A program made the translations under genes and the position numbers. Of a stretch of DNA of 64,000 nt, positions 34,295 to 43,917 are shown in pieces. The notes beneath the pieces were generated by a model, which ran no database searches, was not told where the DNA came from, and saw nothing but the letters and a program-made list of their open reading frames with translations. Source of the DNA: JBMORL01 sp049322335 (GTDB lineage: Bacteria; Bacteroidota; Bacteroidia; Flavobacteriales_D; UBA2798); NCBI GenBank assembly GCA_049322335.1, contig JBMORL010000098.1, positions 1-64,000 on the forward strand, read 5' to 3'. The stretch's first letter is position 1; each line of letters opens with the position of its first letter.

Positions 34295-37189
34295 ATGAAA
34301 AAAATTCTGATTTATATTTTATTCCCGGTACTAACAGTTTTGTATTCAGGGAATGTAAAATCACAAACTATTACCAATATCGTTCAGGACTCCATTGATC
34401 AGAACAATGGAGGAGTCCCGTTAACCATTATTGGTTCGTCCACCAATTTTTTGTCGGGAGGATTATATGCATTCCTTACTAACGGAACAGACACTATTTA
34501 TTGTTATTTTATTGATGGCCCCTATGTAAACGACACCGTAAATATGTTTTGGGATATTCCCTGTACATACCCCGAAGGAATTTATAATCTCGTAGTGTTT
34601 GATAATACTGATGGTTTTATGACTTTACCCAACGCCATTGTTGTTTACAATGGTATGGTTGCAGGACTGGATATTCAAAACCCCAAATGCAATGGCGATT
34701 TAAATGGTGCTATTGCCGAAACACATGGTGGCACATTGCCTGCTTTTCAAAACCCAAATTTAAGAGGGGGGCCAAGTTATAACTGGACCTGGTACCCGGG
34801 CGGAGAATCTACCAGTACAATTACCAACCTCGGGCCGGGAACTTATTCGGTAGTGGTTATAAATAACTATACAAGTTGCAGTGATAGCATAGGTGTAACA
34901 CTAATCAATCCACCGGTATTTACTGTAAATTACCAGGGAGTAAATCCCAATTGCGGTTTCAGTGACGGAATGGCTTACATTGAATCCATCACAGGTGGAA
35001 TTCCGCCTTATGTTATCAGCTGGATGCCTAATCAATCTTCCAACGATACCATTTACAATTTACCCACCGGGCCTTATGGCGTAATGGTGACAGATAGTTT
35101 TGAATGCGTTTTCCAGGATTATTTTGAACTGAAAGAACAATTAACCCTTGATGTGGCAACAGTAAATACAACCTGCGGAAGTATTAACGGAAATGCCGCT
35201 TTAACTATTCTTAACGGTACAGCTCCCTATGAAATTTTCTGGACTAATGGCGATTATAATACCATGAATGCCGACAGCCTGACACCCGGACAATATTCGG
35301 TGCAGGCTACTGATGCGGGAGGTTGTTATGGCGCAACCGTTTTCAATATCATTGCTACTAACGGTCCGCAGATTACCTCTGTTATAACAGGGGCGCCCAG
35401 TTGTTTTGGTGTGCAGGATGCCACTATTGACATTACTGTTTCAGGAGGAACTGCTCCCTATACATTCCTTTGGTCAACCGGTGCTACCACTGAAGACCTT
35501 TCCAATCTTGCTTCCGGAATTTATGAAGTAACGGTTACAGATAATAACGGCTGTTCTGTTGGTTCCTGTATTTCTATTGCAGATGACACAAGACTTAGAA
35601 TTGATTATGCCGGATCTACTGCTGCCAATTGCGGATTATCAGATGGCTCAGCAGAAATTCAATTTACCGGAGGTGTTGCACCCATCACCATTCAATGGGA
35701 TGCTGCTACAGGAGGACAAACCACCAATATTGCTTCTTTCCTTGCTCCCGGGTTTTATTCTGTTATGGTAACCGATGCGTTGGGATGCTCTGATTCTGCA
35801 TCAGTGGCTGTTAGTAATACTACCGGGCCAATGTTTACTGTGGATTCTATGAATACGGCCGACTGCGGAATGAGCAACGGAAATCTTTTTGTTACTCCCG
35901 ATGTTACCAATTGTATTTACCAGCTTCAAACCTACGACTCGTATGGCGATGGTTGGAACGGAGGATTTCTGACAGTAGTGGTAAACGGAGATTCAACCGT
36001 TTATTTTGCTTCAGGAGGAGGAACCAATTTCAATATTCCTGTACCAGCAGGCGGAATTATCCACCTCAACTACACTTCCGGTGGATGGGAAAATGAAAAT
36101 TCCTATATACTTTATGATTGTTCCGGCACACAGGCATATGCTGATGGCCCCAACCCGATAGTAGGACCTGTTTTTACCGATACAGCTGCAGCAGCAACAG
36201 GAACCTATACCTGGATTTGGTCGAATGGTGAATTGGGTGAAGATCTCGTGAATGTTTCCAGCGGATGGTATCAATATACACTCATCGACCCGCTGGGATG
36301 TAAATCAAATGCATTTCTGCAGGTAAACGGAACCGCTCCTGCAGGTCAGGATATTTGTATGGTAACTGTTGACTCTGCATCGGGAAATAACTTAGTGGTG
36401 TGGGAAAAAGCTATTGTATCAGATATTGATCATTATAACATTTACCGCGAAGCCTGCGGAGATATAAACGGAATGGTTTTTATCGGCTCGCAACCTTACG
36501 ACAGCCTGAGCCAGTTTATTGATGTAGGAGCCAATGCTCTTGTTCGCTCATGGAGATACCGCATGACCGCAGTGGATATTTGCGGCACAGAATCAGAAGT
36601 CAGCTCTGTTCACAAAACGGTTCACCTTGCCGTTACACGTGGCGCCAACAACACAGCACAACTGGAATGGGATAATTATATCGGTTTCTCTTATACAGAT
36701 CAAATTATATGGCGATATCACAACTCCACCGGATGGCAAAAAATAGATACAGTGGCTGCAAACGTTCACTTGTATTATGATGCTTCTCCACTTGCAGCCG
36801 ATACAGTAGAATATGTTATCGAAATTTATCCCGGATTCCCCTGTGTGGCTACCAGGGCCGAAAACCATAATTATACCCGCTCCAACCGGGGTGGCGTTGC
36901 TCCTCCTGAATCAACCGGAAGCAAAAGCCAGGATGAGAATAATTCTGTTTATGCCTTTCCGAATCCTTCCAGCGGAAACTTTAATCTTGTGTTTGAGTTA
37001 AATGCATCAGCCACTTTACAATTAATGGTTTATGATGCTTCCGGGAAACTGGTAAGAAATCAGCCGCTAAACCTTTCCCCGGGAAAAAATAATTATTCCC
37101 TCTCCCTCGAACATTTGCCGTCCGGTATTTACCAGGTTGTGGCAAGAGACGAAAATCTTATACTTAATACCCGTATTATTAAAAATTAA
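34295..37189 (+). CDS. T9SS-secreted protein with SprB repeats
   Basis: 964 residues from ATG 34295 (MKKILIYILFPVLTVLYS), with the signal peptide ending near NVKSQ; the frame is open 14 codons further but without leader character. Residues about 140-510 hold repeated SprB-type units (GGTAPYTFLWSTGATTEDLS, GIYEVTVTDNNGC and variants). Residues 547-605 form a distinct module (YDSYGDGWNGGFLTVVVNGD) that also occurs in the next protein. Residues 683-870 are fibronectin-like (DIDHYNIYREACG). Residues 885-964 are a type A sorting domain (AFPNPSSGNFNLVF, LPSGIYQVVA). Expected at the cell surface; SprB itself is a gliding adhesin, but a gliding role here is only inference. Confidence 0.9.
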   Translation: MKKILIYILFPVLTVLYSGNVKSQTITNIVQDSIDQNNGGVPLTIIGSSTNFLSGGLYAFLTNGTDTIYCYFIDGPYVNDTVNMFWDIPCTYPEGIYNLVVFDNTDGFMTLPNAIVVYNGMVAGLDIQNPKCNGDLNGAIAETHGGTLPAFQNPNLRGGPSYNWTWYPGGESTSTITNLGPGTYSVVVINNYTSCSDSIGVTLINPPVFTVNYQGVNPNCGFSDGMAYIESITGGIPPYVISWMPNQSSNDTIYNLPTGPYGVMVTDSFECVFQDYFELKEQLTLDVATVNTTCGSINGNAALTILNGTAPYEIFWTNGDYNTMNADSLTPGQYSVQATDAGGCYGATVFNIIATNGPQITSVITGAPSCFGVQDATIDITVSGGTAPYTFLWSTGATTEDLSNLASGIYEVTVTDNNGCSVGSCISIADDTRLRIDYAGSTAANCGLSDGSAEIQFTGGVAPITIQWDAATGGQTTNIASFLAPGFYSVMVTDALGCSDSASVAVSNTTGPMFTVDSMNTADCGMSNGNLFVTPDVTNCIYQLQTYDSYGDGWNGGFLTVVVNGDSTVYFASGGGTNFNIPVPAGGIIHLNYTSGGWENENSYILYDCSGTQAYADGPNPIVGPVFTDTAAAATGTYTWIWSNGELGEDLVNVSSGWYQYTLIDPLGCKSNAFLQVNGTAPAGQDICMVTVDSASGNNLVVWEKAIVSDIDHYNIYREACGDINGMVFIGSQPYDSLSQFIDVGANALVRSWRYRMTAVDICGTESEVSSVHKTVHLAVTRGANNTAQLEWDNYIGFSYTDQIIWRYHNSTGWQKIDTVAANVHLYYDASPLAADTVEYVIEIYPGFPCVATRAENHNYTRSNRGGVAPPESTGSKSQDENNSVYAFPNPSSGNFNLVFELNASATLQLMVYDASGKLVRNQPLNLSPGKNNYSLSLEHLPSGIYQVVARDENLILNTRIIKN

Positions 37190-37211
37190 ACCTCATTCGG
37201 CTTATTTGTGA

Positions 37212-37246
37212 AAAAGGCACCGGAAAATACACCGGTGCTTTTTTTA
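37212..37246 (+). terminator. Intrinsic terminator
   Basis: GCACCGG (37217-37223) and CCGGTGC (37232-37238) pair around an 8-nt loop, followed by seven T. It ends the SprB-repeat gene. Confidence 0.88.
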
Positions 37247-37343
37247 TTTCTGCTTTCAAAGCAACTATTCTTCATCCTTTACATCTTTTAATCAAACAGG
37301 CCAAATCAACTCAAGATTTCAATAGTAGGTTGATTTTAACAGG

Positions 37344-37371
37344 ATTGTTAAATATTAAATATGTAATTTTG
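37344..37371 (+). promoter_or_regulatory. Promoter of the choice-of-anchor L gene
   Basis: ATTG (37344-37347) and TAATTTTG (37364-37371), an exact TAnnTTTG box, with a 16-nt spacer; the ATG is at 37389. Confidence 0.5.
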
Positions 37372-37388
37372 CGCCATTCACCGATAAA

Positions 37389-39644
37389 ATGAAACAATTT
37401 ATCTTCAAAAAACTCCAGTTGGTTCTCCTTGTTCTTTTGACGGCAACCGTATCAAAAGCACAGCTTATTGTAGAAGATTCGGTTACAGCCAATGATTTAG
37501 CCAATACACTGGCCGGCCCCGGGGTAACTATTTCCAACGTAACATTAAACTGTAATCAAGGATCATACGGAACTTTTGACGGAACCAATACCAATCTTGG
37601 AATTAACGGGGGAGTAATTTTGTCAACAGGCCTCGTTGCCCCTCCTCCCGGATGTCAATACTGGATTTATTTACAGGATGCAATGGCCAATAACTGGACA
37701 TGCGGAAATCTTGAGATTTATATCAACGGAGCGCTTTACGGAACTTTTACAGAAAACTCAGGATTCGGATGGACCACTATTCCACTGTTTGTTCAAACAG
37801 GGCAAACCATCGACCTGGTTTATACTACTACCGGTGGAATTGGCTGTGACGAAAGCGAACACACAATTGACGTTTATGATGCTTCCTTTAACCAAATTGT
37901 AGCGGCAGGTTTTAACTGGACAGGCGGCCCCATCACTCCCGGAACACTTTACAGCGGAGTTGCCAATTGTCCTCCCGGATCCAGCTCATTCTATGGTGCA
38001 GCAGGGCCCAATGATTTTGGTACTGCCAGTTTTGACGGTCCCAATGATTTTAATGACCCCGACATGACACAAATTTTTTCGAGCGCGAACAATGACGTTT
38101 GTGTTCTGGAATTTGATATTGTTCCTATTTGCGACACTCTTCAAATCACCTATGTTTTCGGATCGGAAGAATATTACACATTTGTTTGCTCCAGCTTCAA
38201 TGATTCATTTGGTTTTTTCATCAGCGGGCCAGGCATCAGCGGGCCTTTTACAAACAATGCCATGAATATGGCTTACATTCCCGGAACATCTACACCTATT
38301 ACCATCAATACAGTAAATAACGGAAACCCGATAGGTTCCCCCTGTACCACTCCTTCAGGAACCAATTGCCCGTGCAATGCTGCTTTATACCGTGATAATG
38401 GCGATCCCTGGCAGTGTCCGGGCCAGCAGTGGTGTACCGACTCTACTTTCGTCAGGTATAACGGACTTACTGTTCCCCTGGTGGCAAAAGCCGCTGTTCA
38501 ACCCTGTCAGCAATACCATATGAAAATTGTTTTGGCAGATGGTTCAGACGGAGTTCTTGATTCAGGAGTATTCCTCGATTACCAGGGACTTTCCTGTACC
38601 AATGCCAACATTGATGTGACAGTAGACGATGATACTATTTGCGAAGGAAACAGCACCACATTAACGGCAGACCTTAATGGCGCCAATCCAGCGAATTTTA
38701 ATATTAGCTGGACAAATAATGACGGAACAGGCTGGACAGCCAACACTATAGATGTTTTGGTGTCTCCCACAACCACTACTGAATATTATGTTATCGTTAC
38801 TGACAATTGCGGAAACGGGTATGGACAGGATACTGCCACCGTTTTGGTAACTCCCGGGCCGGTGGTAACTTTTGTTGCCAATCCTGTTGCCGGATGCGCC
38901 CCACTGGATGTTATATTCACCAATACAACAGATACTACGGTCGTTCAAAGCGTAATGTGGGATTTGGGTGACGGAACTACCTCCACTAATGTCTCCACCG
39001 TTAGTCATACTTACTCCACCCCGGGATGTTATGACATTTCACTTTCCATGACCAATATTGGAAATTGCTCCGGTGACACGACTTACTCACAATACATTTG
39101 TGTGAGTCCTGATCCTGTAGCCAATTTCTACTTTGGGCCGCAACCTACAACGGTAGCCGAAACAGAAGTAAACTTTACCAATATTTCTTCGGGTGCCGAT
39201 ACTTATGTTTGGGTAATAGAAGGTTTGGATACGATTACTTCCTACAACTTCTCCTATATATTCCCTGACACCGAACCCGGCAATTACCCTGTTTGCCTCT
39301 ATATTTCCAACACTGGTGGATGTACCGATACAATTTGTGATGTAGTGATCATAGGGCCCGACCTCTCTGTATATGTGCCCAATGCGTTCTCGCCCAATGA
39401 TGATGGAAAAAATGATGTTTTCCTTCCATTGGTTGTCGGCCATGATGAAACCCAATTCTCTTTCAGCATATACGACCGCTGGGGCGAACTGGTTTTCCAT
39501 TCCGAATCACCTTCTACGGGTTGGGACGGAACCTACAAAGGCATCAAAGCGAAAAATGATGTGTATGTATGGAAACTCATGGCCGTGAATGTCACCACTT
39601 TTGAGGTGAAAGAATACAAAGGCCATGTGACGGTGATCCGTTAG
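37389..39644 (+). CDS. Choice-of-anchor L / PKD protein with gliding-motility C-terminal domain (T9SS type B)
   Basis: 751 residues. Signal peptide MKQFIFKKLQLVLLVLL to SKAQ. Residues 25-85 begin a choice-of-anchor L domain (DSVTANDLANTLAGPGVTIS, INGGVILSTG). It is interrupted at about 87-197 by a module (CGNLEIYINGALYGTFTE) resembling one in the preceding protein, and resumes at 197-405 (PDMTQIFSSANNDVCVLEFD, ITYVFGSEEYYTFV). Residues 500-600 contain a PKD repeat (VMWDLGDGTTSTN, VSHTYSTPGCYD). The last 85 residues are the type B sorting domain (VPNAFSPNDDGKNDVF, SIYDRWGELVFHSE, GWDGTYKG). Likely a surface-anchored or secreted adhesin-like protein. Confidence 0.92.
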   Translation: MKQFIFKKLQLVLLVLLTATVSKAQLIVEDSVTANDLANTLAGPGVTISNVTLNCNQGSYGTFDGTNTNLGINGGVILSTGLVAPPPGCQYWIYLQDAMANNWTCGNLEIYINGALYGTFTENSGFGWTTIPLFVQTGQTIDLVYTTTGGIGCDESEHTIDVYDASFNQIVAAGFNWTGGPITPGTLYSGVANCPPGSSSFYGAAGPNDFGTASFDGPNDFNDPDMTQIFSSANNDVCVLEFDIVPICDTLQITYVFGSEEYYTFVCSSFNDSFGFFISGPGISGPFTNNAMNMAYIPGTSTPITINTVNNGNPIGSPCTTPSGTNCPCNAALYRDNGDPWQCPGQQWCTDSTFVRYNGLTVPLVAKAAVQPCQQYHMKIVLADGSDGVLDSGVFLDYQGLSCTNANIDVTVDDDTICEGNSTTLTADLNGANPANFNISWTNNDGTGWTANTIDVLVSPTTTTEYYVIVTDNCGNGYGQDTATVLVTPGPVVTFVANPVAGCAPLDVIFTNTTDTTVVQSVMWDLGDGTTSTNVSTVSHTYSTPGCYDISLSMTNIGNCSGDTTYSQYICVSPDPVANFYFGPQPTTVAETEVNFTNISSGADTYVWVIEGLDTITSYNFSYIFPDTEPGNYPVCLYISNTGGCTDTICDVVIIGPDLSVYVPNAFSPNDDGKNDVFLPLVVGHDETQFSFSIYDRWGELVFHSESPSTGWDGTYKGIKAKNDVYVWKLMAVNVTTFEVKEYKGHVTVIR

Positions 39645-39683
39645 TATTTTCATTTTTCTTCATTCACGCAAACTTTTAACTTT

Positions 39684-39699
39684 ACGGAAAATCTTCCGT
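39684..39699 (+). promoter_or_regulatory. Short palindrome in front of the fumarylacetoacetase start
   Basis: ACGGAA-AATC-TTCCGT is a perfect 6-bp inverted repeat ending 1 nt before the ATG at 39701. It touches TAACTTTA (39677-39684), a near -7 box. Could be an operator or an mRNA hairpin; no regulator is identified. Confidence 0.3.
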
Positions 39700-39700
39700 G

Positions 39701-40972
39701 ATGATCCGTGCCAATGACCCTGCCCGAAAATCGTGGGTAAATGTTGATAAAACCAGCGATTTCCCCATTCAGAATCTTCCGTTTGGCGTTTTTAAAACCG
39801 AAAACGATAAGCCGCGCGTTGGTGTAGCTATTGGCGAATATATTCTTGACCTTAAAGCGCTGCATATTCTCGGCCACATTCCCAATCAACCGTTCCAGTT
39901 GAGTGCTTTTGATACCGACTCACTGAATACCATGATGGCCTATGGAAAAAAAATTGTGAGTGAATTCCGTTGCCGTTTAAGTGACATTCTCCTGCATGAT
40001 AATCCTGAATTGAGAGATAACGCACATCACGTAGAACAGGTTTTGGTAAAACAAAATGAAGCAACAATGCTTCTTCCGGTAAAAGTAGGCGACTATACTG
40101 ATTTTTACTCCAGCATCGAACATGCCACCAATGTGGGGAAAATGTTCCGTGATCCTGAAAATGCCTTACTTCCCAACTGGAAACATATCCCTGTAGGTTA
40201 TCATGGCAGAGCTTCTTCCATCATCAATTCGGGAATTCCCATACTTCGTCCCAAAGGTCAAACCAAAGCCGATGATGCCGAACTTCCTTCTTTCGGGCCG
40301 ACACGTTTACTGGATTTTGAACTGGAAACCGGTTTCTTTACGTTTAGGGGTAAACCGTTAGGTCAATCCATATCTACTGCAGAAGCTGATGATTTTATTT
40401 TCGGGATGGTTTTGCTAAACGACTGGAGTGCGCGCGATATACAGAAATGGGAATACGTTCCGCTGGGTCCTTTTCTGGCCAAAAATTTTGCCACCAGCAT
40501 TTCTCCCTGGGTGGTAACATTGGATGCGTTGGAACCTTTCCGCGTGGCAGGTGCAAAACAGGAACCAACACCACTTCCCTATTTGCAATACACGGGAGAA
40601 AAAAATATTGATATACAACTGGAAGTAGTAATTGAAACATCCGATGGAACTGAAAATAAAATCTGTACTTCCAACTACAGAAATATGTATTGGAATATGG
40701 AACAACAACTGGCTCATCACACCGTAAACGGATGTAACATTAATTGTGGCGACCTGATGGGCTCCGGCACCATTTCCGGTTCCTCTCCCGACTCCTACGG
40801 CTCCATGCTGGAACTTACGTGGAAGGGAACAAAACCATTGAAAATGCAGGATGGTTCGGAAAGAAAATTTATTAACGACAACGATACCGTAATTATGCGT
40901 GGCTGGTGTGAAAAAAACGGAATACGCATTGGATTCGGAGAAGTGAGAACAAAAGTATTACCTGCTTTGTAA
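39701..40972 (+). CDS. fahA: Fumarylacetoacetase
   Basis: 423 residues from ATG 39701 (MIRANDPARKSWVNVDK); a GTG codon one position earlier is also possible. IQNLPFGVFKTENDKPRVGV, DYTDFYSSIEHATNVGKMFR (metal and substrate site), PVGYHGRASSI, LDFELETGFF, LLNDWSARDIQKWEYVPLGP and GDLMGSGTISG cover the whole family pattern. Final step of tyrosine/homogentisate degradation, giving fumarate and acetoacetate. No other gene of that pathway is nearby; the Rel gene follows after 8 bp. Confidence 0.96.
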   Translation: MIRANDPARKSWVNVDKTSDFPIQNLPFGVFKTENDKPRVGVAIGEYILDLKALHILGHIPNQPFQLSAFDTDSLNTMMAYGKKIVSEFRCRLSDILLHDNPELRDNAHHVEQVLVKQNEATMLLPVKVGDYTDFYSSIEHATNVGKMFRDPENALLPNWKHIPVGYHGRASSIINSGIPILRPKGQTKADDAELPSFGPTRLLDFELETGFFTFRGKPLGQSISTAEADDFIFGMVLLNDWSARDIQKWEYVPLGPFLAKNFATSISPWVVTLDALEPFRVAGAKQEPTPLPYLQYTGEKNIDIQLEVVIETSDGTENKICTSNYRNMYWNMEQQLAHHTVNGCNINCGDLMGSGTISGSSPDSYGSMLELTWKGTKPLKMQDGSERKFINDNDTVIMRGWCEKNGIRIGFGEVRTKVLPAL

Positions 40973-40980
40973 TACATTAT

Positions 40981-43191
40981 ATGGCTATCAGTACAGCAGA
41001 AAAAGAAAAACAGGATATTCTGAATGCATACAAGGGATTGTTGCGTGCGTGTAAAAATTCGCGCGATAAAACTGATACAAAAACCATTCGCAAAGCTTTT
41101 AATATTGCGGTGGAAGCACATAAAAACATGCGCAGAAAATCAGGAGAGCCATACATCCTGCACCCCATTGCTGTTGCCAGGATTTGTGCCGATGAAATAG
41201 GTTTGGGAACCACTTCCATTGTTGCAGCACTTTTACACGACACCGTTGAAGACACCGACCTTACACTTGACGATGTGGAATCGATGTTCGGAAAAAAAAC
41301 GGCACGCATCATTGACGGTTTAACCAAGATCACCGGTTTTGTAGACAATACCGAATCCATCCAGGCAGAAAATTTCAGAAAGGTTTTGCTTACTATGGCC
41401 GATGATGTGCGCGTTATCCTTATAAAACTGGCCGATCGTTTGCATAATATGCGCACGCTGGATTCCATGAGCAAAGAAAAGCAATTAAAGATCGCTTCCG
41501 AAACCGAATACCTTTACGCACCATTGGCCCATCGCCTCGGCCTGAATGCCATCAAAACCGAACTGGAAGATTTGTCGCTGAAATTCCGTGACACCAATTT
41601 ATACAACGAGATACAGAAACAATTACAAAAAAGCCAGGCCGTTCGTAATCGTTTCATCAATGCATTTACGCTTCCTATAAAAAGGCAACTGGAAAAAGAA
41701 GGCTTTCGTTTCGACATTAAAGGGCGCCCGAAATCTGTTCACTCTATCTGGAAAAAAATTCACCAGAAGAATGTTCCCTTCGAGGAAATTTTTGATTTGT
41801 TTGCTATACGCATTATTCTCGACAGCGAACCTGAAAAAGAAAAATCGGATTGCTGGAGAGTGTATTCTATCGTTACCGATTTTTATCAACCCAATCCCGA
41901 CCGTTTGCGCGACTGGATTTCGACACCCAAAGCCAACGGGTATGAGTCCTTGCATACTACCGTAATGAGTCCCACCGGAAAATGGGTAGAAGTACAGATA
42001 CGCACTTCCAGGATGGATGAAATTGCCGAACGGGGATATGCGGCCCACTGGAAATACAAAGACAGTAATCAACAGGAAAGCGGACTGGATGCATGGATGA
42101 ACAAAATCCGCGAATTACTGGATAATCCCAATCAAAACGCACTTGACTTCATTGATGACTTTAAACTGAATTTATTCAGCGAAGAAATTTTTGTTTTTAC
42201 TCCAAAAGGTGAATTACGAAATCTTCCGATGGGATCTACTGCACTTGACTTCGCTTTTGATATCCACTCCAAAATCGGAGAACAATGCATAGGGGCAAAA
42301 GTGAACAACAAACTGGTTCCGCTCAGCCACGAATTAAAAAGTGGCGACCAGATAGAGATCATTACTTCGAGAAAACAAAAACCAAAAGAAGACTGGCTGA
42401 AGTTTGTAAGTACCGCAAGAGCCAAAGCAAAAATTAAAGATGCGTTAAAGGAAGAAAAAAGAGCTATTGCCAAAGAAGGAAAAATTATTCTTCAGAAAAA
42501 ATTTGACCACGAGGGAATTCAGTTTACAGACAAGAACATAAAAAAAATTGAAGAATACTTTAAGGCCCCCAACAACACCGAATTATTTTTCAGAATAGCA
42601 AAGGGAACTATCGCTATAGATACGCTGAAAGATTTTGAAATAAAACATGGTGATTTATTTTTCATTCACCATCATGAGGAAAAGGAAAAACCTTCAGCAA
42701 TAGAAGAAATCCTCCACCAGCAAACCGGAAAACCCAACGACATGCTGGTGATTGGCGACAACCTGAAGCAGATCGAATACAAACTTTCCAATTGCTGCAA
42801 TCCCATTCCCGGTGATGATGTTTTTGGATTTATTACCGTAAACGAAGGAATAAAAATTCACCGCGTAACCTGTCCCAATGCCGTTCAGTTAATGTCGAGC
42901 TACGGTTACCGGATTGTGAAAGCCAGGTGGAAGAGCCAGGAGATGATCGAATTCCTGGCAGGAGTTTATTTCAGGGGAATTGATGATGTGGGTCTCGTCA
43001 ACAAAATTACCAGCGTAATCTCAAAACAACTCAGCATCAATATGCGGTCTATCTCCTTTGAAAGTCATGATGGTATTTTTGAAGGAAAAGTTTTTCTCTA
43101 TGTACACGACACGCAACACCTCGACCGGTTGATACATAGTTTGAAACAGATACAGGGAGTGGATACGGTGATAAGGATAGATAATCAATAG
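40981..43191 (+). CDS. rel: Bifunctional (p)ppGpp synthetase/hydrolase (RelA/SpoT family)
   Basis: 736 residues. The HD hydrolase domain has HPIAVARICADEIG and the metal-binding ALLHDTVEDT (His86, Asp87). The synthetase domain contains GRPKSVHSIWKKI, FDLFAIRIILD and NGYESLHTTVMSPTGKWVEVQIR. TGS (FVFTPKGELRNLPMGSTALDF) and a C-terminal ACT domain follow. The intact HD site implies hydrolysis as well as synthesis of the stringent-response alarmone. Starts 8 bp after fumarylacetoacetase. Confidence 0.96.
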   Translation: MAISTAEKEKQDILNAYKGLLRACKNSRDKTDTKTIRKAFNIAVEAHKNMRRKSGEPYILHPIAVARICADEIGLGTTSIVAALLHDTVEDTDLTLDDVESMFGKKTARIIDGLTKITGFVDNTESIQAENFRKVLLTMADDVRVILIKLADRLHNMRTLDSMSKEKQLKIASETEYLYAPLAHRLGLNAIKTELEDLSLKFRDTNLYNEIQKQLQKSQAVRNRFINAFTLPIKRQLEKEGFRFDIKGRPKSVHSIWKKIHQKNVPFEEIFDLFAIRIILDSEPEKEKSDCWRVYSIVTDFYQPNPDRLRDWISTPKANGYESLHTTVMSPTGKWVEVQIRTSRMDEIAERGYAAHWKYKDSNQQESGLDAWMNKIRELLDNPNQNALDFIDDFKLNLFSEEIFVFTPKGELRNLPMGSTALDFAFDIHSKIGEQCIGAKVNNKLVPLSHELKSGDQIEIITSRKQKPKEDWLKFVSTARAKAKIKDALKEEKRAIAKEGKIILQKKFDHEGIQFTDKNIKKIEEYFKAPNNTELFFRIAKGTIAIDTLKDFEIKHGDLFFIHHHEEKEKPSAIEEILHQQTGKPNDMLVIGDNLKQIEYKLSNCCNPIPGDDVFGFITVNEGIKIHRVTCPNAVQLMSSYGYRIVKARWKSQEMIEFLAGVYFRGIDDVGLVNKITSVISKQLSINMRSISFESHDGIFEGKVFLYVHDTQHLDRLIHSLKQIQGVDTVIRIDNQ

Positions 43192-43193
43192 AT

Positions 43194-43370
43194 TGTTAGA
43201 TGTTAGATGTTAGATGTTAGATGTTAGATGTTAGATGTTAGATGTTAGATGTTAGATGTTAGATGTTAGATGTTAGATGTTAGATGTTAGATGTTAGACT
43301 TGCCACGCGTACTGGCGTGGTGTTAGATGTTAGACTTGCCACGCGCACTGGCGTGGTGTTAGATGTTAGA
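43194..43370 (+). repeat. Heptamer satellite (TGTTAGA x15) with two hairpin-bearing 36-bp units
   Basis: 43194-43298 is fifteen perfect copies of TGTTAGA, beginning 2 nt after the rel stop. Two 36-bp units follow (43299-43334 and 43335-43370), each a hairpin segment CTTGCCACGCG-Y-ACTGGCGTGG plus two more heptamers; they differ at one base (T/C). TCTAACATCT at 43449-43458, before the EVE gene, is the reverse complement of the heptamer array, so a large stem could form. 43371-43448 is AT-rich with nothing else recognised. Confidence 0.95.
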
Positions 43371-43472
43371 AAATACGGAAATAAATAAAATAGATTCTAT
43401 GATTACAGAAAAAAATTATCAGATATCTCATTATCTAATATCTCTCCGTCTAACATCTATAATCTCTCATCT

Positions 43473-43880
43473 ATGAACTACTGGTTAATGAAAACCGAGC
43501 CTGATGTTTTTTCGTGGGACGATCTCGTAACGAAAGGCCCCTCTGCCTGGGATGGCGTGAGGAATTATGCTGCGCGGAATAACCTGCGTGCCATGAAAAA
43601 AGGCGATAAAGTGCTCATCTATCACAGCAATATCGGCAAAGAAGTAGTGGGCATTTCAGTAGTTACCAAAGAACATTTTCCCGATCCCACCACTACAGAC
43701 GAACGCTGGCTGGCTGTACAGGTAAAAGCTGAAAAGAAATTTAAAAAAACGGTGGAATTATCCACCATAAAAAGCACACCATCACTGCAAAAAATGATGA
43801 TCGTTACCCACTCGCGTCTTTCGGTAATGCCTGTGAGCGCGGAACACTATCACCTGCTTTGTGAAATGGGTGGTTTGTAA
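43473..43880 (+). CDS. EVE-domain protein
   Basis: 135 residues, a single EVE domain (PUA-like fold): MNYWLMKTEPDVFSWDDL, WDGVRNYAARNNLRAMKKGD, VLIYHSNIGKEVVGI. EVE proteins bind modified bases in nucleic acids; the natural ligand here is unknown. The start lies directly after pyrimidine-rich sequence complementary to the heptamer array. The promoter of the next gene lies inside its last codons. Confidence 0.93.
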   Translation: MNYWLMKTEPDVFSWDDLVTKGPSAWDGVRNYAARNNLRAMKKGDKVLIYHSNIGKEVVGISVVTKEHFPDPTTTDERWLAVQVKAEKKFKKTVELSTIKSTPSLQKMMIVTHSRLSVMPVSAEHYHLLCEMGGL

Positions 43881-43903
43881 ATCAGAAATACCTGTTATTT
43901 TTG
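43874..43903 (+). promoter_or_regulatory. Promoter of yebC
   Basis: TTTG (43874-43877), 18-nt spacer, TATTTTTG (43896-43903): an exact match to both Bacteroidota boxes. It overlaps the end of the EVE gene, so yebC can be transcribed independently. Confidence 0.65.
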
Positions 43904-43917
43904 TAAAAAATTGTTTT

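Noticed and set aside
43194..43370. CRISPR array
   Set aside because: The repeats are contiguous heptamers without unique spacers, and no cas gene is nearby.
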